A stretch of 64,000 nt of DNA from Hyphomicrobiales bacterium (GTDB lineage Bacteria; Pseudomonadota; Alphaproteobacteria; Rhizobiales; Rhizobiaceae), in assembly GCA_900466575.1 (NCBI GenBank), contig UBMP01000022.1:1-64000 (forward strand), written 5' to 3'. How positions within the stretch are numbered: the stretch's first letter is position 1; each line of letters opens with the position of its first letter. The translations under genes and the position numbers were made by a program. Positions 45,468 to 53,922 of the stretch are shown one piece after another. The notes under the pieces are model-generated. The model was given only the letters and a program-made list of their open reading frames with translations, was not told where the DNA came from and made no database searches.

Positions 45468-46016
45468 GTGAAAACCGGGGCTACCGTTGGAACATCCACG
45501 ACCTATCCGTCCGACATGCCGGAAGCGCATGCAGCGCTGCCGGTGTGGAATGCCGAGAACTGGTTCTATGAGGACTGGCCGGTGGGTCAGAAGATCAGAT
45601 CGCTGCGCAGGACCATGGCGGAAGGGGACAGCCATCTCTTCAACACGCTTGTCACCGACATCCATCCCTATGTTCAGGACCAGATGTTCGCGGAGCGCGA
45701 AGGGATCTTCGGGCGGCGGCTGATAGCAGGGGCATTCGTATTCTCAGCCGGATTGGGGCTGGTCGCCACGAATTGCGTGAACGCCTTTTCCTACGGTTAC
45801 GACAGGCTTCGTTTCATAAAGCCGGTCTTTATCGGCGACACCATCTACGCAATCCGGACCAATCTCGAGAAACGGCCCCGCTATAAGGATCTGGGGCTTA
45901 TCAGGGCCAGCTACGAGGTCTTCAAGGGAGAGGGCGAGCTGGTGCTCTACTGCGAGCATCTCCAGACAGTGAAGTACAAGAATCCGGCGGATTTCGTCGG
46001 CCTGACAGAAAAGTAA
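45468..46016 (+). CDS. MaoC-fold (hot-dog) protein lacking the catalytic His
   Basis: A 182-residue hot-dog-fold protein of the MaoC dehydratase family, which normally hydrates enoyl-CoA esters. The core [20 protein letters not shown] is well conserved. The catalytic loop, usually D-x-N-P-x-H, reads TDIHPYVQD: the Asp is kept but the His is Val. It may be inactive, act as a structural partner, or use different chemistry. The start is GTG at 45468 with GGAGGAGG upstream. It is the first gene of the CoA-transferase/ABC operon, 6 bases before the CoA-transferase gene. A second MaoC gene with an intact motif is at 61762. Confidence 0.8.
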   Translation: MKTGATVGTSTTYPSDMPEAHAALPVWNAENWFYEDWPVGQKIRSLRRTMAEGDSHLFNTLVTDIHPYVQDQMFAEREGIFGRRLIAGAFVFSAGLGLVATNCVNAFSYGYDRLRFIKPVFIGDTIYAIRTNLEKRPRYKDLGLIRASYEVFKGEGELVLYCEHLQTVKYKNPADFVGLTEK

Positions 46017-46022
46017 TCTGCA

Positions 46023-47183
46023 ATGACTGAGAAAAACGAACTTCCCTTGAGCGGCTTGGTCGTGGTCGACATGAGCCAGTTTCTCTCCGGCCCCTACTGT
46101 TCGCTGCGGCTGATGGATCTTGGCGCGCGGGTCATCAAGATCGAGCGTCCCGACGGCGGAGATCTTTCACGCCGCCTCTATCTCAGCGACACCGAGATCG
46201 GCGGCGATTCCACCATCTTTCATGCGATCAACCGTGGCAAGGAAAGCTTTGCCGTCGATTTGAAGAACGAGGACGATCTCAAGGCATTGCGTGCTTTGCT
46301 GCTGAAGGCCGACGTCCTCATTCAGAATTTCAGGCCTGGCGTGATCGAGCGGCTGGGCTTTCATTATGACGCGGTGAAGCAGATCAATCCGCGGCTCGTC
46401 TACGCGTCGATCAGTGGCTACGGCGAGGAAGGGCCATGGGTCAAGCGGCCGGGGCAGGATCTTCTTGCGCAATCGCGCTCCGGCGTCATGTGGCTGAACG
46501 GGGACGAGAACCAGGGGCCTGTGCCCTTCGGGCTTGCCATCGGCGACATGCTGGCAGGGGCGGCGGCATGCCAGGGCATTCTGGCAGCGCTGGTTCGCCG
46601 TGGCATCAGCGGCAAGGGCGGGCTCGTCGAGACAAGCCTCATGGAAGCGCTCATCGACTTCCAGTTCGAAGTGCTGACAACGCACTTGAACGACGGCCGA
46701 CGGCTGCCGAAGCGCGCGAGTTTCCGCAGCGCGCACGCTTATCTGTCGGCGCCCTACGGCGTCTATGCGGCAGCGGACGGCTATCTGGCGATTGCCATGA
46801 CGCCGATCCCCAAGCTTGCCGACCTCCTCGATATGCCGGAGCTCGATCCCTATCGTGACGATCCCTCCAGCTGGTTCATCGAGCGCGACCGGATCAAGGA
46901 GTTGATTGCCCGGCGTATTGCCATGAAGACGATCGACGAGTGGCTGGCGGTTCTCGATCCGGCCGACATCTGGTGCGCCAAGGTGCTGGACTGGCGCGAG
47001 ATGATGGACAGCGACGGCTTCAAGTCGTTGGACATGCTGCAGACTGTCGAGCGGGAGGACGATGTCTCCATCGTCACGACGCGCTCACCACTTCGCGTCG
47101 ATGGCTTGCGTGCGAAATTCGATCGCGCTGCGCCGAGGATCGGCGAGCATAGCGATGCCATTCGCAAGGAGTTCGGCCTGTGA
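46023..47183 (+). CDS. Class III (CaiB/BaiF) CoA-transferase
   Basis: A 386-residue family III CoA-transferase, which moves CoA from an acyl-CoA to an organic acid through an aspartyl mixed anhydride. The N-terminal DMSQFLSGPYCSLRLMDLGA and KIERPDGGD are typical, followed by FHAINRGKESFAVDLK, LIQNFRPGVIERLG and SGYGEEGPW. The active-site Asp is about residue 175 in GLAIGDMLAGA. It sits between a MaoC-fold protein and a cytoplasmic binding-protein-like protein whose start overlaps its stop. In this sugar-transport operon it implies that a sugar-derived acid is converted to a CoA ester, a step not part of known deoxysugar routes. Confidence 0.88.
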   Translation: MTEKNELPLSGLVVVDMSQFLSGPYCSLRLMDLGARVIKIERPDGGDLSRRLYLSDTEIGGDSTIFHAINRGKESFAVDLKNEDDLKALRALLLKADVLIQNFRPGVIERLGFHYDAVKQINPRLVYASISGYGEEGPWVKRPGQDLLAQSRSGVMWLNGDENQGPVPFGLAIGDMLAGAAACQGILAALVRRGISGKGGLVETSLMEALIDFQFEVLTTHLNDGRRLPKRASFRSAHAYLSAPYGVYAAADGYLAIAMTPIPKLADLLDMPELDPYRDDPSSWFIERDRIKELIARRIAMKTIDEWLAVLDPADIWCAKVLDWREMMDSDGFKSLDMLQTVEREDDVSIVTTRSPLRVDGLRAKFDRAAPRIGEHSDAIRKEFGL

Positions 47184-48310
47184 GTAAGGTGGTTCTGAAA
47201 GGCATGACCTGGAGCCATCCCCGTGGCTATGATCCGATGGTCGCATCATCGCGCCTCTTCAAAGATGAGACCGGCATCGAGGTTCAATGGGACAAGCGCT
47301 CGCTGCAGGATTTCGAGACATATCCGGTCGAGGAACTCGCCCGCAGCTACGATCTGATCGTCATCGATCATCCGCATGTCGGCCAGATAACCCGCGAAAA
47401 CTGCCTGCTTCCGCTGGATATCGCCGGACGCGAAAATGATTTGGCAGCGTTGAAAGCGGGAAGTGTAGGTGCGTCCTTCGAGAGCTATAAATTCGAAGGC
47501 AGGCATTGGGGCTTTCCGATCGACGCGGCCACGCAGGTCCAAGCCTATCGGCCGGACGCGCTTGCCAGGCCGGCCCGCACCTGGAGCGACGTTCTCAATC
47601 TCGCGCGCGAAGGTCGGGTACTCTTGCCGCTTCGGCCGCCCCACACGTTGATGGTGTTCTATACGCTTACCGCAAACCGCGGACACGCCTGCAGCGTCAA
47701 AGGCCCCGATCTCGTCAATCCGACTGCCGGCGAGCAAAGCATCGATCTGATGCGCGAGATTTCCGGGCTGATCGATCCCACCTGCTTCGACATGGACCCG
47801 ATCGCCGTGCTGGAGAGAATGGCACAGCCCGGAAGTCCCTTCGTCTGCTCCCCGCTGATCTATGGCTATGTCTCCTATGCGTTCCCAGGCGTCAGACCGC
47901 ATCTGGTCAAGTTCGCGGACATTCCGGAGGTCGGAAATCTGGGGCCGGTCGGCTCTGCGCTGGGCGGGACAGGCATCGCGGTCTCGGCTTTTTCAGCCCA
48001 CAGTCAAGAGGCTGTCGCATTCGCGTACCGGGTTGCCAGCGCCGACGTCCAGCGTGGCATATACGCGGCTTCGGGAGGGCAACCTGGCCATGCGGCAGCC
48101 TGGGAGGACGATGAGGTCAATGCGGCCGCCTCGGATTTCTACCGCGACACGCGAGCGACGTTAGAGGGCGCCTGGGTCCGGCCCCGCCATGACGGCTACA
48201 TGCGGTTCCAGCAGGAAGGATCGGACAGGCTGAACGAAGGGCTGAAACGCGGACATCGGTCGTCGGAGATCGTCGCGGACCTTAACCGGATGTTCGCATC
48301 GAGTTTTTGA
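47180..48310 (+). CDS. Substrate-binding-protein-like protein without signal peptide
   Basis: A 376-residue protein with the two-lobed family-1 solute-binding pattern: MTWSHPRGYDPMVASSRLF, IEVQWDKRSLQDFETYP, YDLIVIDHPHVGQI, WGFPIDAATQVQAYRPDAL and TWSDVLNLAREG. The C-terminal lobe follows (LGGTGIAVSAFS, EAVAFAYRVASADVQRGIY). No hydrophobic signal segment or lipobox exists at the N-terminus with either possible start (GTG 47180 or ATG 47204), so it should stay in the cytoplasm. GTG 47180 overlaps the CoA-transferase stop by 4 bases, indicating coupled translation. It may deliver or sense a substrate for the CoA-transferase. A separate exported binding protein follows at 48360. Confidence 0.75.
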   Translation: MSKVVLKGMTWSHPRGYDPMVASSRLFKDETGIEVQWDKRSLQDFETYPVEELARSYDLIVIDHPHVGQITRENCLLPLDIAGRENDLAALKAGSVGASFESYKFEGRHWGFPIDAATQVQAYRPDALARPARTWSDVLNLAREGRVLLPLRPPHTLMVFYTLTANRGHACSVKGPDLVNPTAGEQSIDLMREISGLIDPTCFDMDPIAVLERMAQPGSPFVCSPLIYGYVSYAFPGVRPHLVKFADIPEVGNLGPVGSALGGTGIAVSAFSAHSQEAVAFAYRVASADVQRGIYAASGGQPGHAAAWEDDEVNAAASDFYRDTRATLEGAWVRPRHDGYMRFQQEGSDRLNEGLKRGHRSSEIVADLNRMFASSF

Positions 48311-48359
48311 ATGGACGTCTTCGGGAGGAACCGGGCGTCATGGTGGAGGAGGAAGTCGC

Positions 48360-49550
48360 ATGAACAAGAGTCTCTGCATTTTGCTGGCAGGTGTGAGCCT
48401 GACGGCCGCCAGCCTGCCCGCTTTGGCGCAGGAAGGCGTTTCGACCGTCATCTCCGGCTTGCCGGACCTTCTCAAGGCGCAATATGACGGCGCGCCGCAG
48501 AAGATCCTGCCCTCGGCGCTGGGAAACTGGACGCCGCCCAAGAAGCCGTGGAAATGGTGCCATTCCGAATCCTATCAGGGCAATCCATGGCGCGTCACCG
48601 TGACCAAGGAACTCAAGCGTCTCGTCGACGGTCTGATCGCCAATGGTACCGTGTCCAGCTTCGAAGTGTCTGACTCCAACAACGACGTCAGCCAGCAGAT
48701 CAACCAGATCCGCGCCTTCATCGACAAGGGTTGCTCGATCATAACCTCGATCCCCGGTTCCGCAACGGCGCTCGACGATGCGATCGATACAGCCGCGAAG
48801 GCCAACATCCCCTTCGTAACGGCCGCCGGCTCGGTGACCAGCGCCAACGCGATCAACGTGGATTCGAACTATTCGCGATGGGGCTATGACATGATGACCG
48901 CCATCGACAAGACCCTTCCCAAGGGAGGCAACGTGCTGATGGTGGAAGGTATCGCCGGACATCCCATCGTGGCGCAGGAACGCCAGGGTGCGGACAAGGC
49001 GCTGGCCGAGGACAAGACGCTTAAGGTCGCCCGCTCGGTCAACGGCAACTGGACCGCCAATGTCACCAAGACGGTCGTTCTTCAGGCCATCGCGACCAAC
49101 CCTGCGCCGATCGATGCGGTCTGGACCACCGGCAGCGAAAGCCGCGTCGTGGCCGAAGCCTTCGCGCAGGCCGGCCGTCCGGCTCCCCTGATCACAGGCT
49201 CCATCACCGGCGATGCGCTGGGCTACTGGAAAGCCAATCCGGACAAGTATCGCTTCGAAGGCCATGCTTTGCTTCCGCACTGGACCGCGCAGACGCTGTT
49301 TCGCGTCGCCGTGCGGATACTGGATGGGCAGAAGCCGAAGCTGAACACGCTGATGATCCCGATACCGGCGGTGCACAATGCGGATTTGGCAAGCTGGTAC
49401 AAGCCCTGCATGACACCTGATGCCGTCTCGGTCTTCCCAATTCCGCCGAACGACCCGATGCCGGAGGATCTGTTGAACGCCTATTTCGACAATGCCAAGC
49501 CGACGCAGGGCTGGGACTATTCCAAGACTCCCGACGCCTGCGCCAAGTAG
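48360..49550 (+). CDS. Periplasmic sugar-binding protein (RbsB-like)
   Basis: A 396-residue binding protein of the ribose/galactose type (peripla_BP_4). Signal peptide: MNKSLCILLAGVSLTAASLP then ALAQ, with cleavage after ALA. Mature segments show TVTKELKRLVDGLIANGTVS-like first lobe, FIDKGCSIITSIPGSATALD, VTAAGSV and DAVWTTGSESRVVAEAFAQA. GGAGGAGG precedes the ATG. It serves the split ATPase and two permeases downstream. It is longer than RbsB (about 300) because of a C-terminal extension of roughly 60 residues (KPCMTPDAVSVFPIPPNDPM region). Confidence 0.88.
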   Translation: MNKSLCILLAGVSLTAASLPALAQEGVSTVISGLPDLLKAQYDGAPQKILPSALGNWTPPKKPWKWCHSESYQGNPWRVTVTKELKRLVDGLIANGTVSSFEVSDSNNDVSQQINQIRAFIDKGCSIITSIPGSATALDDAIDTAAKANIPFVTAAGSVTSANAINVDSNYSRWGYDMMTAIDKTLPKGGNVLMVEGIAGHPIVAQERQGADKALAEDKTLKVARSVNGNWTANVTKTVVLQAIATNPAPIDAVWTTGSESRVVAEAFAQAGRPAPLITGSITGDALGYWKANPDKYRFEGHALLPHWTAQTLFRVAVRILDGQKPKLNTLMIPIPAVHNADLASWYKPCMTPDAVSVFPIPPNDPMPEDLLNAYFDNAKPTQGWDYSKTPDACAK

Positions 49551-49587
49551 ACTGTGCGCCAGGCAACTTGGCTGACCGTAACCTGCC

Positions 49588-49613
49588 CGACTGCGGCATT
49601 TGCGCCGCAGTCG
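49588..49613 (+). terminator. 10-bp stem-loop with T-run after the binding-protein gene
   Basis: CGACTGCGGC (49588-49597) pairs exactly with GCCGCAGTCG (49604-49613) around a 6-base loop and is followed by CTTTT. It lies 38 bases after the binding-protein stop and just before the ATPase gene, fitting a partial terminator that lowers transporter relative to binding-protein expression. Confidence 0.75.
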
Positions 49614-49630
49614 CTTTTGGATCCAGATCG

Positions 49631-50368
49631 ATGCTTGCAATTGATGGAATATCGAAGCGCTACGGGGAGACTGTGGCGCTTTCGGACGCGACGATTACCT
49701 TCCGCGAAGGGACGATCCATACCGTGCTCGGCGAAAACGGTTCAGGCAAGAGTACGCTGGTCAAGATATTGTCCGGCATCGTTCAGCCGGACGAGGGGCG
49801 CATAAGCCTTGATGGAGCGGCCTTCCGGGAAAGGACGCCGGCCGGCTATCAGAGAGCCGGTCTCGCGACGGTTTTTCAGGAAATTCTGATTGCCCCTGAC
49901 CGGAGCGTCACCGACAATATTCTGCTGGGTCTCGATGGTCTTTTCAGCCGCGTGGTGCCGCGCGGAAGACGGAGGGAGACGGCGGCGGCGGCACTTCGGC
50001 GCTTTGCGGTCAGCGACATTCCGCTCGATGTCAGGGCCGGCAGCCTGCCGCTTGCCGCTCAGCAGCTTGTCGTGCTTGCGCGGGCGGTGGTGCGGCAACC
50101 GCGCGTCCTCATCCTCGATGAGGTGACGGGCGCGCTCGACTTTGCCGACCGCGAGTCGGTTTTCGGCCTGATGCGCGAACTGGCAAAAGCCGGCAGCCTG
50201 CTGATCTTCATTACGCACAGGATGGACGAGGTGAAGAGCCTGTCGGACCGCATTTCGATCCTGCGCGGCGGCAAGGTCATCAAGACCGAGGACGCCGGCG
50301 TGTCGACTTCGGAACAGCTTCTGGCCGCCATGGCGCCGCAGATGGCCGAGGAGCTGAGCCATGTCTGA
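49631..50368 (+). CDS. Sugar ABC transporter ATPase, N-terminal half (split RbsA/XylG type)
   Basis: A 245-residue ATPase equal to the first half of the usual roughly 500-residue RbsA/AraG protein. Walker A is [16 protein letters not shown] near residue 37, the signature is [16 protein letters not shown], and Walker [13 protein letters not shown] retains the catalytic Glu. The switch region is FITHRMDEV. The frame is open from 49568, but the ATG at 49631 ([12 protein letters not shown]) is the family start and follows the hairpin. Its stop overlaps the next start by 8 bases in another frame. The two genes together replace one fused ATPase. Confidence 0.88.
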   Translation: MLAIDGISKRYGETVALSDATITFREGTIHTVLGENGSGKSTLVKILSGIVQPDEGRISLDGAAFRERTPAGYQRAGLATVFQEILIAPDRSVTDNILLGLDGLFSRVVPRGRRRETAAAALRRFAVSDIPLDVRAGSLPLAAQQLVVLARAVVRQPRVLILDEVTGALDFADRESVFGLMRELAKAGSLLIFITHRMDEVKSLSDRISILRGGKVIKTEDAGVSTSEQLLAAMAPQMAEELSHV

Positions 50369-51104
50369 GACACCGAGAATGATCATCGACGATCTTGCGC
50401 TGAAACCTGGTTCCAGCCCGTTCTCGCAAAAGCTGCAGCGGGGAGAGATTGTCGGTCTAGCGGGACTGGACGGCCACGGTCAGCAACGGTTCCTCGAAAC
50501 GCTGGCGGGGCTGGAGAAGCCACCGCGTGGAACGGTATCGATAGCAAGGAATATGGAATACGTTTTGTTGAAAGGATTTCGCCACGGTGTTGCCAACGGC
50601 ATTGCCTATCTGCCGCGCGACAGGCGGGCCACCGGCATCTTTCCCTCCATGTCGATACTCGATAACTTCGCCATCTCGACGGTATGGCGCGACACTTCGG
50701 GCGGCATCATCCGCACGGCACGGCGCGGCGCGCGTTTCGAACAATACCGGCAGCGGCTTGCCATCAAGGCGCCGGACCCGAAGGCGCCCATAACGACACT
50801 GTCGGGCGGCAACCAGCAAAAGGTCCTGCTCGCGCGGGCCCTGGCGCTTTCCCCCGAAATCCTCCTGCTCAACGATCCGACGCGCGGTGTCGATGTGGCG
50901 ACACGGCATGTACTTTACGACGTGTTCCGCGGGGTTGCCCGAGAGGGTATGACCCTTGTCATCCTGTCCAGCGAGATCGAGGAAATCCTGCTTCTCTGCC
51001 AAAGGGTTCTCGTCTTCCGAGAACATGAGTTGGCGGCAGAGTTGGCCGGCGACGAGATGAGCACGGAAGGAGTGATTTCGGCCATGTTCGGAAAGGCGGC
51101 GTGA
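50361..51104 (+). CDS. Sugar ABC transporter ATPase, C-terminal half (split, degenerate site)
   Basis: A 247-residue protein equal to the second half of RbsA/AraG. Walker A is the relaxed [10 protein letters not shown] usual for C-domains, the signature [17 protein letters not shown] is strong, and [17 protein letters not shown] matches the family. Walker B reads [12 protein letters not shown] where the common form is LILDEPTRGVD, so both the Asp and the catalytic Glu are changed and this half probably does not hydrolyse ATP. It starts inside the end of the preceding gene (8-base overlap), consistent with translational coupling of a 1:1 heterodimer. Confidence 0.88.
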   Translation: MSETPRMIIDDLALKPGSSPFSQKLQRGEIVGLAGLDGHGQQRFLETLAGLEKPPRGTVSIARNMEYVLLKGFRHGVANGIAYLPRDRRATGIFPSMSILDNFAISTVWRDTSGGIIRTARRGARFEQYRQRLAIKAPDPKAPITTLSGGNQQKVLLARALALSPEILLLNDPTRGVDVATRHVLYDVFRGVAREGMTLVILSSEIEEILLLCQRVLVFREHELAAELAGDEMSTEGVISAMFGKAA

Positions 51105-52063
51105 TGGGCAACCTGTCTTCTGCGGCTGCAGGGTTCCTGCGCAGCGCCGGGTTCGCAATCGTTCTCTTCGTGCTGCTGCTGGCCGTCAACCTGCTGCTCA
51201 ATCCGGCGCGCTATCTCCCGGGCAACTGGGGCACGCTGATCGGCCTTGCGGCGCCGCTCATCGGAGCCTCGCTGGCTTCCGCTCCCGTCATCCTGGCAGG
51301 ACGCGGCGGGATAGACATTTCCGTGGGGCCGGCCATGGGCTTCGTCAATGCAGTGGTCATCCAGGCGCTGTTTCTCAATCTCGGCATCGCTTCGCCCGCT
51401 CTTCTGATAGGGGCGGCGCTTCTGACGGGCTTGGCCGTCGGCGCCATCAACGGTCTACTTGCGACAATCGTTCGTATCCAGCCGATCGTGGCGACGCTCG
51501 GCACCTACCTCGTCCTCGCAGGCATCACGCTCACCATCGTTCCGGCGCCGGTCGGGCCGGCTCCCGCATGGCTGAAGGCCATGTCGGCGAGCTGGTCGGT
51601 ATTGCCGCTGGCCGCCATTCTCGTCATATGGCTCGGAATCAGGCGTCTTCCCTATTACGATCTGCTGATGGCGGTCGGCAGCGATGACCGGGCCGCCTAT
51701 AGCGCCGGCGTGCCCGTTACCAAGGTGCGCTTCGTCGCCTATCTGATCACGGGCCTATTCTCCGGGATTGCCGGCCTGATGCTGACGGCCCTGATCGGCT
51801 CCGCCGACCCGAATATCGGCGCGAACTATACATTGATCGCCATAGCCTCGGTCGCGCTGGGCGGCGTCAGCCTCGCTGGCGGCAGAGGTGGACTTGCAGG
51901 TGCTGCCCTCGGCGCCATTGACATCTTTCTCCTGCAGAGCGTGCTGACATCCTTCAATGTCTCGACCTACGTCCTGCAGATTGCCTATGGCACGATCCTC
52001 GTTGCCGCAGTCGTGCTGACGGCCTTGCAGGAAAAGCTATTCAACGGAGTACGCGCCCGATGA
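51104..52063 (+). CDS. Sugar ABC transporter permease 1 (RbsC-like)
   Basis: A 319-residue membrane protein of the ribose/xylose CUT2 permease family with about nine helices. Landmarks are LAGRGGIDISVGPAMGFVNA near residue 67, QPIVATLGTYLVLAGI near 126, GSDDRAAYSAGVPV near 190 and SVALGGVSLAGGRGGL near 248. The ATG at 51104 overlaps the preceding stop (TGATG); a GTG one codon earlier is possible. It forms a heterodimer with the next permease. Confidence 0.9.
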   Translation: MGNLSSAAAGFLRSAGFAIVLFVLLLAVNLLLNPARYLPGNWGTLIGLAAPLIGASLASAPVILAGRGGIDISVGPAMGFVNAVVIQALFLNLGIASPALLIGAALLTGLAVGAINGLLATIVRIQPIVATLGTYLVLAGITLTIVPAPVGPAPAWLKAMSASWSVLPLAAILVIWLGIRRLPYYDLLMAVGSDDRAAYSAGVPVTKVRFVAYLITGLFSGIAGLMLTALIGSADPNIGANYTLIAIASVALGGVSLAGGRGGLAGAALGAIDIFLLQSVLTSFNVSTYVLQIAYGTILVAAVVLTALQEKLFNGVRAR

Positions 52064-53028
52064 GATCAAGTGGTTTTCTCGGCGGCACATCGGGCAGGGC
52101 GCTCGCGGCCTTCCTGATCGTGATCGCCCTCCATGTGGTCGGCACGATGCTGATACCTGGATATTCGCAACCCTTCGCGATCCGGGCATTGCTGGTCCTT
52201 GCGTCCCTTCTGGCCATAGCCTGCATCGGTCAGACGCTCGTCGTCATTCTCGGTGGTATCGACCTGTCCATTCCGTTCGTGATCGGATTTGCCAATGTCG
52301 TCGCAGCGCAGCTCTACGGGGAGCAATGGAATTTCGGGCTTGTCTGCGCGGTGGTGGGCCTTGGTGCCCTGCTGATCGGCGCCTTCAACGGCTATGTTTC
52401 GCGCCGGCTGGATATCCATCCACTGATCGTCACGCTGGGGACGGGGATGGTGACGCAGGGCGCGGTGCTTTTGTGGACAGCCGGCTTTCCCTCAGGCTCG
52501 GCGCCTCAGGCCGTCTCCGATTTCGTTTCCATCGGCGGGTCCGCCGGACCGCTGCCCGTGCCGTGGATCGTCCCTGCTGTGGTCGTCCTCGGGTTCCTCG
52601 TCGCAATCCTCCTGGCGCGCACGCCATACGGCCGGCGCCTATATGCGCTGGGCAGCAACCCGGGCGCGGCACCCCTTGCGCTGATCGATCCTGTTGCTAT
52701 GTGGACCATTACCTTTGCGCTCAGCGCATTCTGCTCAGCCATCACAGGCGTGTTGCTTCTCGGCTTTACCGGCTCGGCCTATGGCGACGTCGGTCAGCCC
52801 TATCTGTTCCAGACGATCGCAGCCGTCGTGGTCGGCGGCGCCGCCATGGTCGGAGGGCAGGGCAGCTACCTTGGCACGATTGCCGGCGCTCTTGTGCTGA
52901 CGGAGATCAACACGCTGCTGATCGGCCTGGGCTTCCAGCCGTCTGCCGTTCAAGCGGCTCTCGGCGTAATCATCGTGCTCCTCGTGTCGCTCTATGGGCG
53001 GGAGCGGCATGTGAGCAAGACGATCTGA
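52060..53028 (+). CDS. Sugar ABC transporter permease 2 (RbsC-like)
   Basis: A 322-residue CUT2 permease. LVVILGGIDLSIPFVIGFAN near residue 60, HPLIVTLGTGMVTQGAVLLW near 125, ALGSNPGAAPLALIDP near 197 and VVVGGAAMVGGQGSYLGTI near 258 are family marks. It overlaps permease 1 by 4 bases (ATGA). It is the last gene of the operon and ends only 3 bases from the stop of the convergent amidohydrolase gene, with no terminator between them. Confidence 0.9.
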   Translation: MRSSGFLGGTSGRALAAFLIVIALHVVGTMLIPGYSQPFAIRALLVLASLLAIACIGQTLVVILGGIDLSIPFVIGFANVVAAQLYGEQWNFGLVCAVVGLGALLIGAFNGYVSRRLDIHPLIVTLGTGMVTQGAVLLWTAGFPSGSAPQAVSDFVSIGGSAGPLPVPWIVPAVVVLGFLVAILLARTPYGRRLYALGSNPGAAPLALIDPVAMWTITFALSAFCSAITGVLLLGFTGSAYGDVGQPYLFQTIAAVVVGGAAMVGGQGSYLGTIAGALVLTEINTLLIGLGFQPSAVQAALGVIIVLLVSLYGRERHVSKTI

Positions 53029-53031
53029 GGA

Positions 53032-53868
53032 CTAAAGGGTCCACAGCCGTCTGGCATTGCCGGAAAAGAGCTTCGTCCGTTCCGTCTCGCTGCAGCCCGC
53101 AAAAAGGGCCTGCGTCGCTGCCACCCAGGTGGAGAGCCCGCCACCGAGGGTGCAGACAGGCCAGTCGCTGCCCCATATGAGCCGGTCCCAGCCGAAGCTC
53201 TCAGTCACCTGCGAGACGTAAGGTCGTAGCGTCTCGACGTTCCAGCTTTCGGCCTTCGCATAGGCGACGATGCCTGACACTTTGCAGGTGATGTTTGGCC
53301 GTTTCGATATCGCCTCGATGCCCTTCTTCCAAGGCTCGAAGGCCTCGCTTGCGATGGCTGGAACACCGCAGTGATCGAGCACGAAGCTGACATCAGGCGC
53401 GAGGTCCACCAGCGCGGCGGCCTTCCCTATCTGATGTGGGAGCACGCAGAGATCGAAGGTCAGCCTGCTGCCGGACATACGCCGGATATTCTCGCGAAAC
53501 AGAGCGCTTTCCGAAAGCTCGTCGGGCATCACATGCAGAACGCGGCGGAAGCCCTTCACGAAGGGATCAGTGAGCTGTGCTTCGAGGTAGGCGGCAAAAT
53601 CCTTGCTCTCGGGCCTGCAGGCGGCGATCGCACCCATGAGCAGGCTTCCCTGCACCTGCGACAGCCCGCGCACTATCTCTGTTTCACGCTGTATATCGCC
53701 TTCGGCGACATCGACTTCCATATGCAGCGCTCCTGCAATGCCGCAGCGCCTCGCTTCGAGCTGATAGGCCGCATACAGGAAATCGTGGTCAAGCGCCGGA
53801 ACACCCGAAAGCCAGGGGTATGAAAGTACCGAACGGTCGATGAGATGCAGGTGTGTGTCGATCAGCAT
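53032..53868 (-). CDS. Amidohydrolase, L-fuconolactonase/rhamnonolactonase-like
   Basis: A 278-residue TIM-barrel metal-dependent hydrolase of the amidohydrolase_2 (COG3618) group that includes L-fucono-1,5-lactonase and L-rhamnonolactonase. Visible are LIDTHLHLIDRSVLSYPWLS at the N-terminus (HxH metal ligands), GFRRVLHVMPDEL, VSFVLDHCGVP and DRLIWGSDWPVCTLGGG (late Asp). The frame is open to 53919; ATG 53868 has AAGGAGG upstream. It follows the IclR gene on the same strand with a 54-base gap. The mutarotase, dehydratase, SDR and FAH-type genes downstream support a deoxysugar lactone as substrate. Confidence 0.85.
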   Translation of the reverse strand: MLIDTHLHLIDRSVLSYPWLSGVPALDHDFLYAAYQLEARRCGIAGALHMEVDVAEGDIQRETEIVRGLSQVQGSLLMGAIAACRPESKDFAAYLEAQLTDPFVKGFRRVLHVMPDELSESALFRENIRRMSGSRLTFDLCVLPHQIGKAAALVDLAPDVSFVLDHCGVPAIASEAFEPWKKGIEAISKRPNITCKVSGIVAYAKAESWNVETLRPYVSQVTESFGWDRLIWGSDWPVCTLGGGLSTWVAATQALFAGCSETERTKLFSGNARRLWTL

Positions 53869-53922
53869 AGCGTCCTCCTTCGGCATCGGTCCGCGAGCAG
53901 ACAATTCATGGGTAAACAATAC

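Noticed and set aside
50340-50380. Sequencing frameshift splitting an RbsA gene
   Set aside because: The junction falls between domains, and both products have complete domain ends and a natural 8-base start/stop overlap. I treat the split as real but list it as a finding to verify.
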